From Hyphomicrobium sp. (GTDB lineage: Bacteria; Pseudomonadota; Alphaproteobacteria; Rhizobiales; Hyphomicrobiaceae), in contig JAKFUV010000025.1 in the NCBI GenBank assembly GCA_021732485.1, positions 1-48,420 on the forward strand: a DNA stretch of 48,420 nt, written 5' to 3'. The notes beneath the pieces were generated by a model, which worked only from the letters and a program-made list of their open reading frames with translations, had not been told where the DNA came from and did not search any database. A program made the translations under genes and the position numbers. Position 1 is the first letter of the stretch. Each line of letters opens with the position of its first letter. Below are positions 33,770-40,923 of the stretch, in pieces.

Positions 33770-34252
33770 GAACGAAACCTTGAAACGATTGCGGGCGGGT
33801 GTGCGGTCGACGGGCGTGGGATCAGCGATGCGGGGTTTGAGCTGGGGCGCCGGGCGGTAGGCTTTGCGGACGGGCCCGGTGGTGCAGCACTGCGTTGGAG
33901 CACTGTAATGAGCCGTGGTCGAGGCTGTAAATCGTCTGGGGCCCAAGCATTAGTGATAAGCCACGATGCATGAGGGCCTGGCGTTGACAATCGATTTCAA
34001 ATGGTGGCAAAGCATTCAAGTTCCTTGACTGTGGCGGCCATAGTCTAGGCGGGGATATAGTTGGTCTTTTGAGTTTATCCAAAGTCGATTACCGTCAATT
34101 GACAGGTTAGTGGCGTGGTCTGCGGTCGCGAAGGGGCGCGGCTGTGGCATCGGGCATCTTCTGCCGACGACTGGGACTGCCGACGACTGGGACCGCCGAG
34201 ACGGGGCTGCCGACGACGTCGACTGCCGGCATAGACAAAACGAGAGACACGC
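33770..34252. other. Intergenic region between ptrB and mucR
   Basis: About 480 bp with no gene. TTGACT at about 34025 and TTGACA near 34099 are possible -35 boxes for mucR. A short tandem repeat (listed separately) occupies 34161-34220. Confidence 0.4.
34161..34220 (+). repeat. Short tandem repeat in the mucR leader
   Basis: CTGCCGACGACTGGGA occurs at 34161-34176 and again at 34177-34192. A partial third copy (CTGCCGACGAC) is at about 34207-34217. The array lies 35 bp ahead of the mucR start, where copy-number changes could affect expression. Confidence 0.65.
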
Positions 34253-34654
34253 ATGGACAGTTCATCGCCCTCAGAGCTCGTGACGATCACCGCCTCGATT
34301 GTCGCGGCTTATGTCAGCAACAACACCGTCGCGTCCTCTGATATTCCGACTTTGATTGCCGAGACGCATGCCGCGCTGAGCCGGGCCGCCGGTCGCGCTG
34401 GTCCGGTGGAACGGGAAGATTCAAAGCCCAAGGTGGCGGTGAAGAAGTCGATCATGCCCGACTATCTGATCTGCCTGGAGGACGGCAAGAAGTTCAAATC
34501 GCTGAAACGGCATCTGCGCACGCACTACAACTTGTCGCCGGAAGACTATCGCGAAAAGTGGGGCTTGCCGCACGACTACCCGATGGTGGCGCCGAACTAT
34601 GCGCAAGCGCGCAGCAACCTCGCCAAAAAGATGGGGCTGGGAACACGCAAGTAG
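34253..34654 (+). CDS. mucR: MucR/Ros-family zinc-finger transcriptional regulator
   Basis: A 133-residue protein with the prokaryotic zinc finger YLICLEDGKKFKSLKRHLRT-HYN. Zinc ligands are probably Cys74, Asp77, His87 and His91. The following segment (LSPEDYREKWGLPHDYPMVA, PNYAQARSNLAKKMGLG) is diagnostic. MucR/Ros proteins bind AT-rich promoters and act as global or H-NS-like repressors of exopolysaccharide, motility and cell-cycle genes in alphaproteobacteria; they usually repress their own gene. Confidence 0.95.
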   Translation: MDSSSPSELVTITASIVAAYVSNNTVASSDIPTLIAETHAALSRAAGRAGPVEREDSKPKVAVKKSIMPDYLICLEDGKKFKSLKRHLRTHYNLSPEDYREKWGLPHDYPMVAPNYAQARSNLAKKMGLGTRK

Positions 34655-34710
34655 CGCGGTGGCGATTTACCGATGAGCGCTCACTCTCGCAATCCAAATC
34701 CGCTGGCATT

Positions 34711-35094
34711 CTAATCCTCTCGCGACTTCGTTGCAGCGTCGCGAGACGCGAGCGCGAGCTCTGCGGCGACGGCCTTGGCGAGCTCGGAGCGTTCGATCTG
34801 AAGCACCCTGTTCAAAGCCGCGTGCCGCGACAGATCATAGGCCCAATGGCCACCGCGGCCGCGTTGGCGTTCGCCGCGTAAAGCGCGGGCCAGCAGCGCC
34901 ACGATGCGCTGGCGCCCGGCAATTGAAACATCCTCTAGTTGCGACGGCCACAGAGGCAACAGCCGCGCTAGCTCGCCCGAGCGGTTGCCAGACCATTGCC
35001 AGGGACGAAGCCCGTGCGACGGATGACGCTCGCCGACTTGCTGCGAGGCTTGCTGGGTGGTGGGCGCGGGCTTGAACGATCGACGGTGTGTCAT
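34711..35094 (-). CDS. Conserved hypothetical protein next to dnaA-like gene
   Basis: A 127-residue basic protein from ATG 35094. The central part (LLPLWPSQLEDVSIAGRQRI, VALLARALRGERQRGRGGHW, AYDLSRHAALNRVLQIERSE) resembles an uncharacterised alphaproteobacterial protein I recall from the same neighbourhood. It has no signal peptide or membrane helix. Divergent from the DnaA domain-IV gene. Function unknown. Confidence 0.55.
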   Translation of the reverse strand: MTHRRSFKPAPTTQQASQQVGERHPSHGLRPWQWSGNRSGELARLLPLWPSQLEDVSIAGRQRIVALLARALRGERQRGRGGHWAYDLSRHAALNRVLQIERSELAKAVAAELALASRDAATKSRED

Positions 35095-35330
35095 CGGCCA
35101 AGACTGTGCGGGCGCGCCGCGCACCGGGGATAACTCGGCCAAAAGTTTGCGCCGTTAAGGTGAACGCCGGGGACGAAATAAACTTATCCCCGCTGTTCAC
35201 GAAGGCCGTAGGATTTGCTGGGAGCTGGCAATGATTGGCAGCACACTGGCTTATGTCGGCAGACCCATGGTGGGGTTCGCGATCTGGCGGCAAGCAGGTG
35301 TGAGGACCAAAGCAAGGACTGAGGAAATCG

Positions 35331-35828
35331 ATGACTGCGATCGCAAATGCCAATGTTTTCGACGTTTCCGTCACGTCCACCCGGCAACGCCACGCGCGCT
35401 TTCGCAGCGCCATCCAGGCCCGAACCGCAGCCTGCCAAAACAACGAACGGCGGGCGCGCCTCAGCCGCCGGTTTGCCACCTTCGATGTCAACACCCCGCA
35501 GCGACAGGACCAAGCACGCATGGCCATCGAGCTTGCGGTGATGCACGTCTTTGGCGTTTCGCACGGCGCTATCTTGACGGATACGCGCGGCGAAAGCCGC
35601 ATCGCCAATGCCCGGCAGGTTGCCATGTATCTGGCGCACGTGGCGTGCGGATTGTCTCTGACAGAAGTCGGCCAGATGTTCAGTCGCGATCGAACAACCG
35701 TGGCGCACGGCTGCCTAAAGGTCGAGATGCGGCGTGACAATCCGCAATTCGATTACGCGCTCGATCTGCTCGGCTGGGCGATCCCGGCCCTCGTGCTCCG
35801 CCGCGCTGGCGAAACCGTTCAGCGCTAA
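35331..35828 (+). CDS. Stand-alone DnaA domain-IV (helix-turn-helix) protein
   Basis: A 165-residue protein. Residues 62-135 match the DNA-binding C-terminal domain of DnaA: ELAVMHVFGVSHGAILTDTR, then ARQVAMYLAHVACGLSLTEV, GQMFSRDRTTVAHGCLKVE. The RDRTTVAHGC signature aligns with the DnaA-box-reading helix RDHTTVxHA. The ATPase domain is absent. Start ATG 35331 follows TGAGGA. Such orphans could compete for DnaA boxes; a DnaA-box-like cluster lies 8 kb away at 27.2 kb. DUF6456 follows 34 bp downstream. Confidence 0.88.
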   Translation: MTAIANANVFDVSVTSTRQRHARFRSAIQARTAACQNNERRARLSRRFATFDVNTPQRQDQARMAIELAVMHVFGVSHGAILTDTRGESRIANARQVAMYLAHVACGLSLTEVGQMFSRDRTTVAHGCLKVEMRRDNPQFDYALDLLGWAIPALVLRRAGETVQR

Positions 35829-35862
35829 CCGTCACCATCAAAACGTTTTATGAGGTCGAGAG

Positions 35863-36480
35863 ATGAGTGATCATCGAGCGAGGCGTCCGCACGCGCGGAT
35901 GACCGATGACCGAGTGCGCGGCGCCGCGCAAACCGAACCCGACGACGGCGCCCAGCCGATTGATGTGACGACGCGCGAAAGCCCGCTGGCGTGGCTGGCA
36001 CGGCGCAAGGACAAAGATGGAAAGGCGATGATATCGGCGGTCGAGTTTGCAGCCGGTGAGCGGCTCCGCGCCGATTTCTGGTTTGCGCAGATGACGCCGC
36101 GCGTGACGGTCAATTGGTCTGGACTGCTGAGCGGCGGGGGCGGGAAACGCGGTTCACCCGATCATGGCGCAGAGCTGCATGATCACGTCATGGCGGCGCG
36201 CGACCGCGTCAGCCGAGCGCTGGCGGCGGCTGGGCCCGATCTCGCTGGGATGCTGATCGATGTCTGCTGCCATCTGAAAGGTCTTGAGAGTAGTGAGCTT
36301 CAAGGTGGGTGGCCGAAGCGATCGGGCAAGGTCGTTCTGCAAATCGGCTTGCGGCAGCTGGCGCGTCATTACGGTTTGCTGCGCGATGCCGATCCGGAGC
36401 CAGCGCTGCAAACATCGCGGCGTATCCATCATTGGGGCACCGCCGACTTTCGGCCGCGTATAGATGGCGATGATGCTTAG
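35863..36480 (+). CDS. DUF6456-type protein
   Basis: A 205-residue protein. Its second half (ISAVEFAAGERLRADFWFAQ, MTPRVTVNWSGLL, LIDVCCHLKGLESSELQGGW, PKRSGKVVLQIGLRQLARHY) is the DUF6456 region, often seen downstream of helix-turn-helix genes in alphaproteobacteria and similar to phage replication/regulatory modules. It is probably co-transcribed with the DnaA-like gene. A DNA-related role is inferred only from this pairing. Confidence 0.8.
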   Translation: MSDHRARRPHARMTDDRVRGAAQTEPDDGAQPIDVTTRESPLAWLARRKDKDGKAMISAVEFAAGERLRADFWFAQMTPRVTVNWSGLLSGGGGKRGSPDHGAELHDHVMAARDRVSRALAAAGPDLAGMLIDVCCHLKGLESSELQGGWPKRSGKVVLQIGLRQLARHYGLLRDADPEPALQTSRRIHHWGTADFRPRIDGDDA

Positions 36481-36493
36481 AGAGCCGGGATCA

Positions 36494-36946
36494 TTACGGC
36501 ATCGAGGACGCGGTTGCGGCGGCGAGATGCGCGCGGGCATCGCCGCGCACGCGATCGACCATCGCGGCCAAGCCATTCGAGCGTTGCGGCGTCAAATGAT
36601 CTTTCAGGCCGAGTTCGGCGAAAGCCGCCTGGGCATCCGTGGCGACCACCTGTGACAGCGACTTGCCGTGATAGACGGCGAACAAAACCGCGATCAGTCC
36701 TTGGACAATATGAGCGTCGCTTGAGCCCTGCATCAGCAAAAGATCTTGGGGCCCGGGTGATGGGCCAACGACGTCGCGCCGGGTTGCGAGCCAAACCTGG
36801 CTGGCGCAGCCGCGGACTTTATTGGCGTCGGTGCGAAGCTCGGGCGGCAGCGGCGGCAGGGCACGCCCGAGTTCGATGACATAGCGATAGCGATCTTCCC
36901 AGTCATCGAGAAGTTCGAAATCAGATTTGATGTCGTCGAACGTCAT
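36494..36946 (-). CDS. sufE: SufE family Fe-S cluster assembly protein
   Basis: A 150-residue protein from ATG 36946 (the frame is open further upstream through repeats). Motifs: SDFELLDDWEDRYRYVIELG, then LPPELRTDANKVRGCASQVW with the sulfur-accepting Cys47, and GLIAVLFAVYHGKSLSQVVA. SufE takes sulfane sulfur from the cysteine desulfurase SufS and delivers it for Fe-S assembly. The suf operon itself is not in the window. Upstream lies a pair of palindromic repeats. Confidence 0.93.
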   Translation of the reverse strand: MTFDDIKSDFELLDDWEDRYRYVIELGRALPPLPPELRTDANKVRGCASQVWLATRRDVVGPSPGPQDLLLMQGSSDAHIVQGLIAVLFAVYHGKSLSQVVATDAQAAFAELGLKDHLTPQRSNGLAAMVDRVRGDARAHLAAATASSMP

Positions 36947-37109
36947 TGAAACGCCTAGCCAGCGCGGCGGGCACCGAGGCCGCATGACCGTTACATAGGC
37001 GTGGCAGTGCACCATGCGCAAGTGGCCGGGTGATGGCGAATAGTTTGGATGCGGCGAAACGAGCCAAGCTGCGAGGCGAGCGCGGCGCTCGAAGGTTTTG
37101 ATTTTCGCA

Positions 37110-37249
37110 TTTTCTGACGACGAAGCGGCAACCACTTCGCCGGAAAACACTCTAGAGCGCTTTGCGATCTGATAGAATTCGATGGGCGCTCTAGCATCAT
37201 GCTTTGTCGCATTTTCTGACGACGAAGCGGCATCCACTTCGTCGGAAAA
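37110..37249. repeat. Pair of palindromic repeats with a stem between
   Basis: Two 38-bp palindromic copies, 37110-37147 and 37212-37249, read TTTTCTGACGACGAAGCGG then CA(A/T)CCACTTCG(C/T)CGGAAAA. Between them CTAGAGCGC (37152-37160) pairs with GCGCTCTAG (37186-37194). It resembles the intergenic repeats of Rhizobiales genomes. Located between sufE and the DUF5330 gene. Confidence 0.75.
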
Positions 37250-37258
37250 TACTCTAGG

Positions 37259-37669
37259 TCAAATGCTGCCCTTATTGGACGCTTTGCCCCGCCATGCCGG
37301 TTTCAGATCGTCGGGCCGCAGCGTCCCGCCGCGACGTTCGAGCACGGCCGGTGCGGTTCGCGCCGGCAAATCGATTTGTGGTAGCGGCGACGCTTTGATA
37401 TCGGCGTCAGCGTTGCCGAGGACGACGTCGGTGGAATAGCTATCTCGGGCAAGATCGAGCGCGACCTTGGCGCCGAACTCGGCTTTGGCAACAAATTTGG
37501 TCCACAGTTGCCCGCCTTGTTCGCAGGTGGCGGCGTTGCGATCGCAGAACGTCATGGCCCACGTCGTCGCGGAAGCCGCACGATCGTACAATTTATCCTG
37601 GCTTTCACGGTCGGATGGCAGCAGGGCGACACCTGCTGCAAGGACGACTGCGATACGAAGAAGACCCAT
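37259..37669 (-). CDS. DUF5330-type protein
   Basis: A 136-residue protein with an N-terminal hydrophobic segment (MGLLRIAVVLAAGVALLPSD) that may be a signal or anchor. The middle (LYDRAASATTWAMTFCDRNA, ATCEQGGQLWTKFVAKAEFG) has two cysteines (about 42 and 49) that could form a disulfide. The tail (ERRGGTLRPDDLKPAWRGK) is the conserved end seen in Hyphomicrobiales DUF5330 proteins. Periplasmic location is likely; function unknown. Confidence 0.75.
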   Translation of the reverse strand: MGLLRIAVVLAAGVALLPSDRESQDKLYDRAASATTWAMTFCDRNAATCEQGGQLWTKFVAKAEFGAKVALDLARDSYSTDVVLGNADADIKASPLPQIDLPARTAPAVLERRGGTLRPDDLKPAWRGKASNKGSI

Positions 37670-37987
37670 GACGCAAACTCAAAAAACGTGATGCATCGCC
37701 GTTGTGCATTGGCGATATCAGTTCAAATAAACACACCTTGCAGATTGATTTGTAGCATTGAGGGCTCAAGAAAACGCCTTCGCGAGCCGACAAAATCGAG
37801 ATGCATTTGCGCGGTAATTGTTCCGTATTTTATCGATTTTTTTTAGCGATCGTTGGTGCGCGCGAGGCTTCGTGCGCTGGCGCCAAGGCCACAGTTAAGA
37901 AGGTCTTAACGCCTGGCAGCGATACTCTGGGCTTCAGTCCAGCAGAGCGCGCCGCGCTGCCAACTCGCCGAAGGACGACAGACGTTA
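37670..37987. other. Intergenic region with CtrA-type site
   Basis: 318 bp between divergent genes, AT-rich around 37815-37850 (a run of T at about 37837). It holds the CtrA-type site at 37895 and an AAGGA at 37971. No gene is seen. Confidence 0.5.
37895..37909 (+). promoter_or_regulatory. CtrA-type site TTAA-N7-TTAA
   Basis: TTAAGAAGGTCTTAA, a perfect match, 80-95 bp upstream of the peptidoglycan-binding gene. The placement fits CtrA control of a cell-envelope gene. Confidence 0.65.
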
Positions 37988-38779
37988 GTGATGCAATGGA
38001 CTTCGGCGAAACTGATGGCGATGTGCTCGATGCTGATGTTGATCAGCGTCGCCATCAATATGATGGCGCTACAATCCAATCGTCGCGGCCGCGATGCCGG
38101 CGTGTCGCCGCTGGCGATGGCGCGCGAGAGCGACGCATCGATCCATGCGATCAGCGTTGCAACCGATGCGACAATCGAGAGTGATGGCGCTGCAACTGCT
38201 GCGAGGCCGGCGGTTCTCAATGCGCAGGTGTCGCTGCCGCCATCCAGCGAACCCGTGGTCAGCGCGGCTGATATCGTGCGTGGTGTGCAACGCGAACTCA
38301 ATGCGCGCGGCTACGACGCCGGCAGCGCCGATGGCGTGCAGGGGCTTGTCACGCGGGCTGCGATTTTGGCCTACGAGCAAGATTATGGATTGGCGACGCT
38401 GACGGCTGCGGCGTCGCAAGACCTGCTGAGCCGCATCGTGCTTGGCAGTTCGGCGACGTCAGTCACCAATCGGCGGGTCGTGGCCAACACGACAGGCGAG
38501 GCCGAGGCCGTCATCCGGTCGGTGAAGCAGTATCTCGCAGCGCTCGGCTATCAGCCCGGTAAAATCGATGGGGCGCTGACGCCGCAATTGGCTCGCGCCA
38601 TCCGCGAGTTCGAGATGGATCAAAAATTGCCGGAAAGTTCACGGATTTCGGGGCCGTTGGTCAGTCGTCTGATGCGCCAGCAAGGCCAAGCGGCGCTCGC
38701 AAAGCCGATACAAGCGAAACCGGCGGCGGCGAAGCCCGTCGCGGTCAAGCCGCCGGCCGGACGTGCCGCACAAAGATGA
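37988..38779 (+). CDS. Membrane-anchored protein with two peptidoglycan-binding domains
   Basis: A 263-residue protein; GTG 37988 or ATG 37991 follows AAGGA. An N-terminal anchor (KLMAMCSMLMLISVAINMMA) precedes two PG_binding_1 repeats: about 95-150 (IVRGVQRELNARGYDAGSAD, GVQGLVTRAAILAYEQDYGL) and 173-230 (VIRSVKQYLAALGYQPGKID, GALTPQLARAIREFEMDQKL). The tail is Ala/Lys/Pro-rich. Such proteins bind cell-wall peptide stems in the periplasm. A CtrA-type site lies upstream. Confidence 0.85.
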   Translation: MMQWTSAKLMAMCSMLMLISVAINMMALQSNRRGRDAGVSPLAMARESDASIHAISVATDATIESDGAATAARPAVLNAQVSLPPSSEPVVSAADIVRGVQRELNARGYDAGSADGVQGLVTRAAILAYEQDYGLATLTAAASQDLLSRIVLGSSATSVTNRRVVANTTGEAEAVIRSVKQYLAALGYQPGKIDGALTPQLARAIREFEMDQKLPESSRISGPLVSRLMRQQGQAALAKPIQAKPAAAKPVAVKPPAGRAAQR

Positions 38780-38888
38780 GACGCAGCCGCCGAACGATGC
38801 CGGGTCGTGCGTCGGCTTGGGAGTTTAGACTGGGCGACCTCCGTCTCGCTGCTTGAGCATCGGCAACGAACACGCCAAAGTCTGATCG

Positions 38889-39233
38889 ATGCGCCTCAAA
38901 TCTGAACTCTGGGTGAAAGCCTATCTGCGCCGTTGCGCCGTGAACGGAGCCATGGCCGTCGTGGCGCGGCGCGGCGATGCCGACGCCGGAGCGATCTTCA
39001 TCAAGGTCATGCGCCGCGACGGTGGCTCGACCCTGTTCGCGCCCGCGCCGGCCGGTCGCGACGACGCGGATTTCGATCGCCGATGGACGGCCCGGCTCGG
39101 TGGCGCTGTGCTGGCGAGCGATGCCGTCGACGCCAACCTCGCACGCGAAATCAGTTTCGATGCCGACATTTGGATCGTTGACGTCGAGGACATCGAAGGC
39201 CGGCATTTTCTCGGCGACGATCTGGTGGCGTGA
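38889..39233 (+). CDS. DUF1491 family protein
   Basis: A 114-residue protein: MRLKSELWVKAYLRRCAVNG, AMAVVARRGDADAGAIFIKV, then WTARLGGAVLASDAVDANLA and IWIVDVEDIEGRHFL. This matches the alphaproteobacterial DUF1491 family throughout its length. Small cytosolic protein with a mixed alpha/beta pattern. Function unknown. Confidence 0.92.
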   Translation: MRLKSELWVKAYLRRCAVNGAMAVVARRGDADAGAIFIKVMRRDGGSTLFAPAPAGRDDADFDRRWTARLGGAVLASDAVDANLAREISFDADIWIVDVEDIEGRHFLGDDLVA

Positions 39234-39247
39234 GCGCCATGACGGCA

Positions 39248-39262
39248 TTAACGCTTGGTTAA
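39248..39262 (+). promoter_or_regulatory. CtrA-type site TTAA-N7-TTAA
   Basis: TTAACGCTTGGTTAA, a perfect match, 124-138 bp upstream of the small gene at 39386. Confidence 0.6.
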
Positions 39263-39385
39263 CCTCTTCGCCGTTGAAATGGCGATGCGCGCTGATTCTT
39301 TGCCGCTCGGTCGAGTGGTTCGGTCGCGGTCGCAAGGTTGAGCTGCGTTGTGTGCGTGCAGGAATTGCCGGCGAGGGACCGTCAG

Positions 39386-39598
39386 ATGGCAAGCATATTG
39401 AAATTTCGGCACGACGCGGCGTCGACGATCCATCGGACGCGGGAGCGCGCGCTGGTTACGGCCACGCCCAGAGGTGCAGGCGAGATCATCATTTTTCCTG
39501 GCATCCGCTACGAGCGCTGGGATGACGATGTCGATCGTTTGCAATCGGATGATGCCAGCAGCGTCGTGCGTCGCGATCGCCTCGACGTCGGCGAGTAG
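39386..39598 (+). CDS. Small hypothetical protein below a CtrA site
   Basis: A 70-residue protein from ATG 39386, preceded by GAGGGA. It is charged and soluble (MASILKFRHDAASTIHRTRE, RALVTATPRGAGEIIIFPGI, RYERWDDDVDRLQSDD). The IIIFPGIRYERWD core looks like a conserved alphaproteobacterial small protein, but I cannot name a family. The CtrA-type site upstream suggests cell-cycle control. Confidence 0.6.
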   Translation: MASILKFRHDAASTIHRTRERALVTATPRGAGEIIIFPGIRYERWDDDVDRLQSDDASSVVRRDRLDVGE

Positions 39599-39646
39599 GC
39601 GAAAGGGCGGCAGCGGATTATCGCGGCGCCCCGATCGTCAGTCGCC

Positions 39647-40222
39647 TCAATCGCGCGCGATCGTGCACGACGCCTGGGCCAGCGTCGATGAGGCCAGCCC
39701 GTCGTAGGCCGGGCCTTTGTCCGGCGCGCGGATGACGACGAGACCGTCCGCTGCGGCGACGCTCAACTGCGGGCCGGCATCGACGACGCGGCCGCGTGCT
39801 TGCGGGGTCAAACCCAGAAACCGCGTATCGTCGGGAACGATCGTCAGCGCGATCGCGGTGCGCCGGCCGGGAGCAGCCGAGGCAAAGTAGGCGCTTGAGC
39901 CATCGGCACGGAGTACGCCGACCGACCAGCCGGTGTCGGGCAGTTGCGCGGTGACGCGGACCGATCCAGTCGAGGTTGAGAACGGACACATCGCGTAGCG
40001 AACGTCGGACGTGAGAAACGGTAATGGCTGCTGGCCGGGCAGGACCGGGTCGAGGACGGTCATCGTGTTGGGTTTCAGCAGCGCCGAGAGTTGCGTGTAA
40101 GCAGATGCCCGCTGGTCGGTGACGGCTGCCAGCGTCGCAATGATATGTACAGCGGCGGCGGCGATCGGCAGACCAAAGACCCAACGCCACGGAACTGTTC
40201 GATCAGTGAAACGCCGCATCAT
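39647..40222 (-). CDS. DUF1254-type membrane-anchored protein
   Basis: A 191-residue protein with an N-terminal helix (WRWVFGLPIAAAAVHIIATL). The rest (LDPVLPGQQPLPFLTSDVRY, AMCPFSTSTGSVRVTAQLPD, TGWSVGVLRADGSSAYF) resembles the DUF1254 proteins that accompany DUF1214. The ATG overlaps the stop of the DUF1214 gene (40219-40222), showing coupling. Probably faces the periplasm. Function unknown. Confidence 0.75.
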   Translation of the reverse strand: MMRRFTDRTVPWRWVFGLPIAAAAVHIIATLAAVTDQRASAYTQLSALLKPNTMTVLDPVLPGQQPLPFLTSDVRYAMCPFSTSTGSVRVTAQLPDTGWSVGVLRADGSSAYFASAAPGRRTAIALTIVPDDTRFLGLTPQARGRVVDAGPQLSVAAADGLVVIRAPDKGPAYDGLASSTLAQASCTIARD

Positions 40223-40923
40223 GAGCAGCTTTCGCGGCGAATGGCCGGCAGCAACTTGCGACGCTCGGTGCGTTCTTCATCCGACAGGCCGGTCGGCGGA
40301 TCGAGCATCGTGAACACCAGTGTCAAGCGGCCCGCGCCGCTCGTCGGCAACCAGTTGCCGGGCCGGGCATCGCGGCCAAGCGTGATGATGAAAGACCCGT
40401 CCGGGTTGATGGCGGCGGTGTCGCTTGTGTAGGTGTAGCGGCCGGCGTCGTTGGCAATCAAAGCGCCGCTGCTGTTGAATACCGCCATGCTCCACCACAT
40501 GCCGCGGGGATCAGGTCCTTCAATCACGTAATCGCACGACGAATGCAGCCGGGCGCCGAGAGTGTCGGTGCTGGCTTCAAAAACTCCAGCGCTGTCGCTG
40601 GCCAGCAGAAGTTGCCCTGACGTCATTAAATGGGCGCGGGTGTAGGGATCGGCGGTGTCGCGACCGGCCGAACGCCAATGGTGCCATGGACCAACGACAT
40701 CGGTCGAAAATATCGAGCCGTTGGCGATCATGCTGCGGCTGGTCATGACACCGATCACGAGGGCTGCGGCGATGGCGGCGATCGCCGCGACGAACTGGGC
40801 GACGAGGCGGATAAGTTGACCGATCAGCTTTGGCAGTGACATGGCGGCGGCAGGCTCGGTCATCTCCGGGAGGGATGCAGAAAGCCGAGCCGATCCTGCG
40901 GGCGTGACATCACTCGCGGTCAC
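40219..40923 (-). CDS. DUF1214-type membrane-anchored protein
   Basis: A 234-residue protein if GTG 40923 is used (GGAGG ahead of it); ATG 40863 and 40842 are alternatives. One transmembrane helix (LVAQFVAAIAAIAAALVIGV) is followed by a beta-rich domain: DPYTRAHLMTSGQLLLASDS, YVIEGPDPRGMWWSMAVFNS, AAINPDGSFIITLGRDARPG. These are DUF1214 features. The start overlaps the end of the PBP gene by 14 bp, so the three genes may be one transcript. Function unknown. Confidence 0.78.
   Translation of the reverse strand: MTASDVTPAGSARLSASLPEMTEPAAAMSLPKLIGQLIRLVAQFVAAIAAIAAALVIGVMTSRSMIANGSIFSTDVVGPWHHWRSAGRDTADPYTRAHLMTSGQLLLASDSAGVFEASTDTLGARLHSSCDYVIEGPDPRGMWWSMAVFNSSGALIANDAGRYTYTSDTAAINPDGSFIITLGRDARPGNWLPTSGAGRLTLVFTMLDPPTGLSDEERTERRKLLPAIRRESCS

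Noticed and set aside
34835..35740. 301-codon minus-strand frame
   Set aside because: Overlaps the DnaA domain-IV gene antisense and the 34711 gene in another frame.
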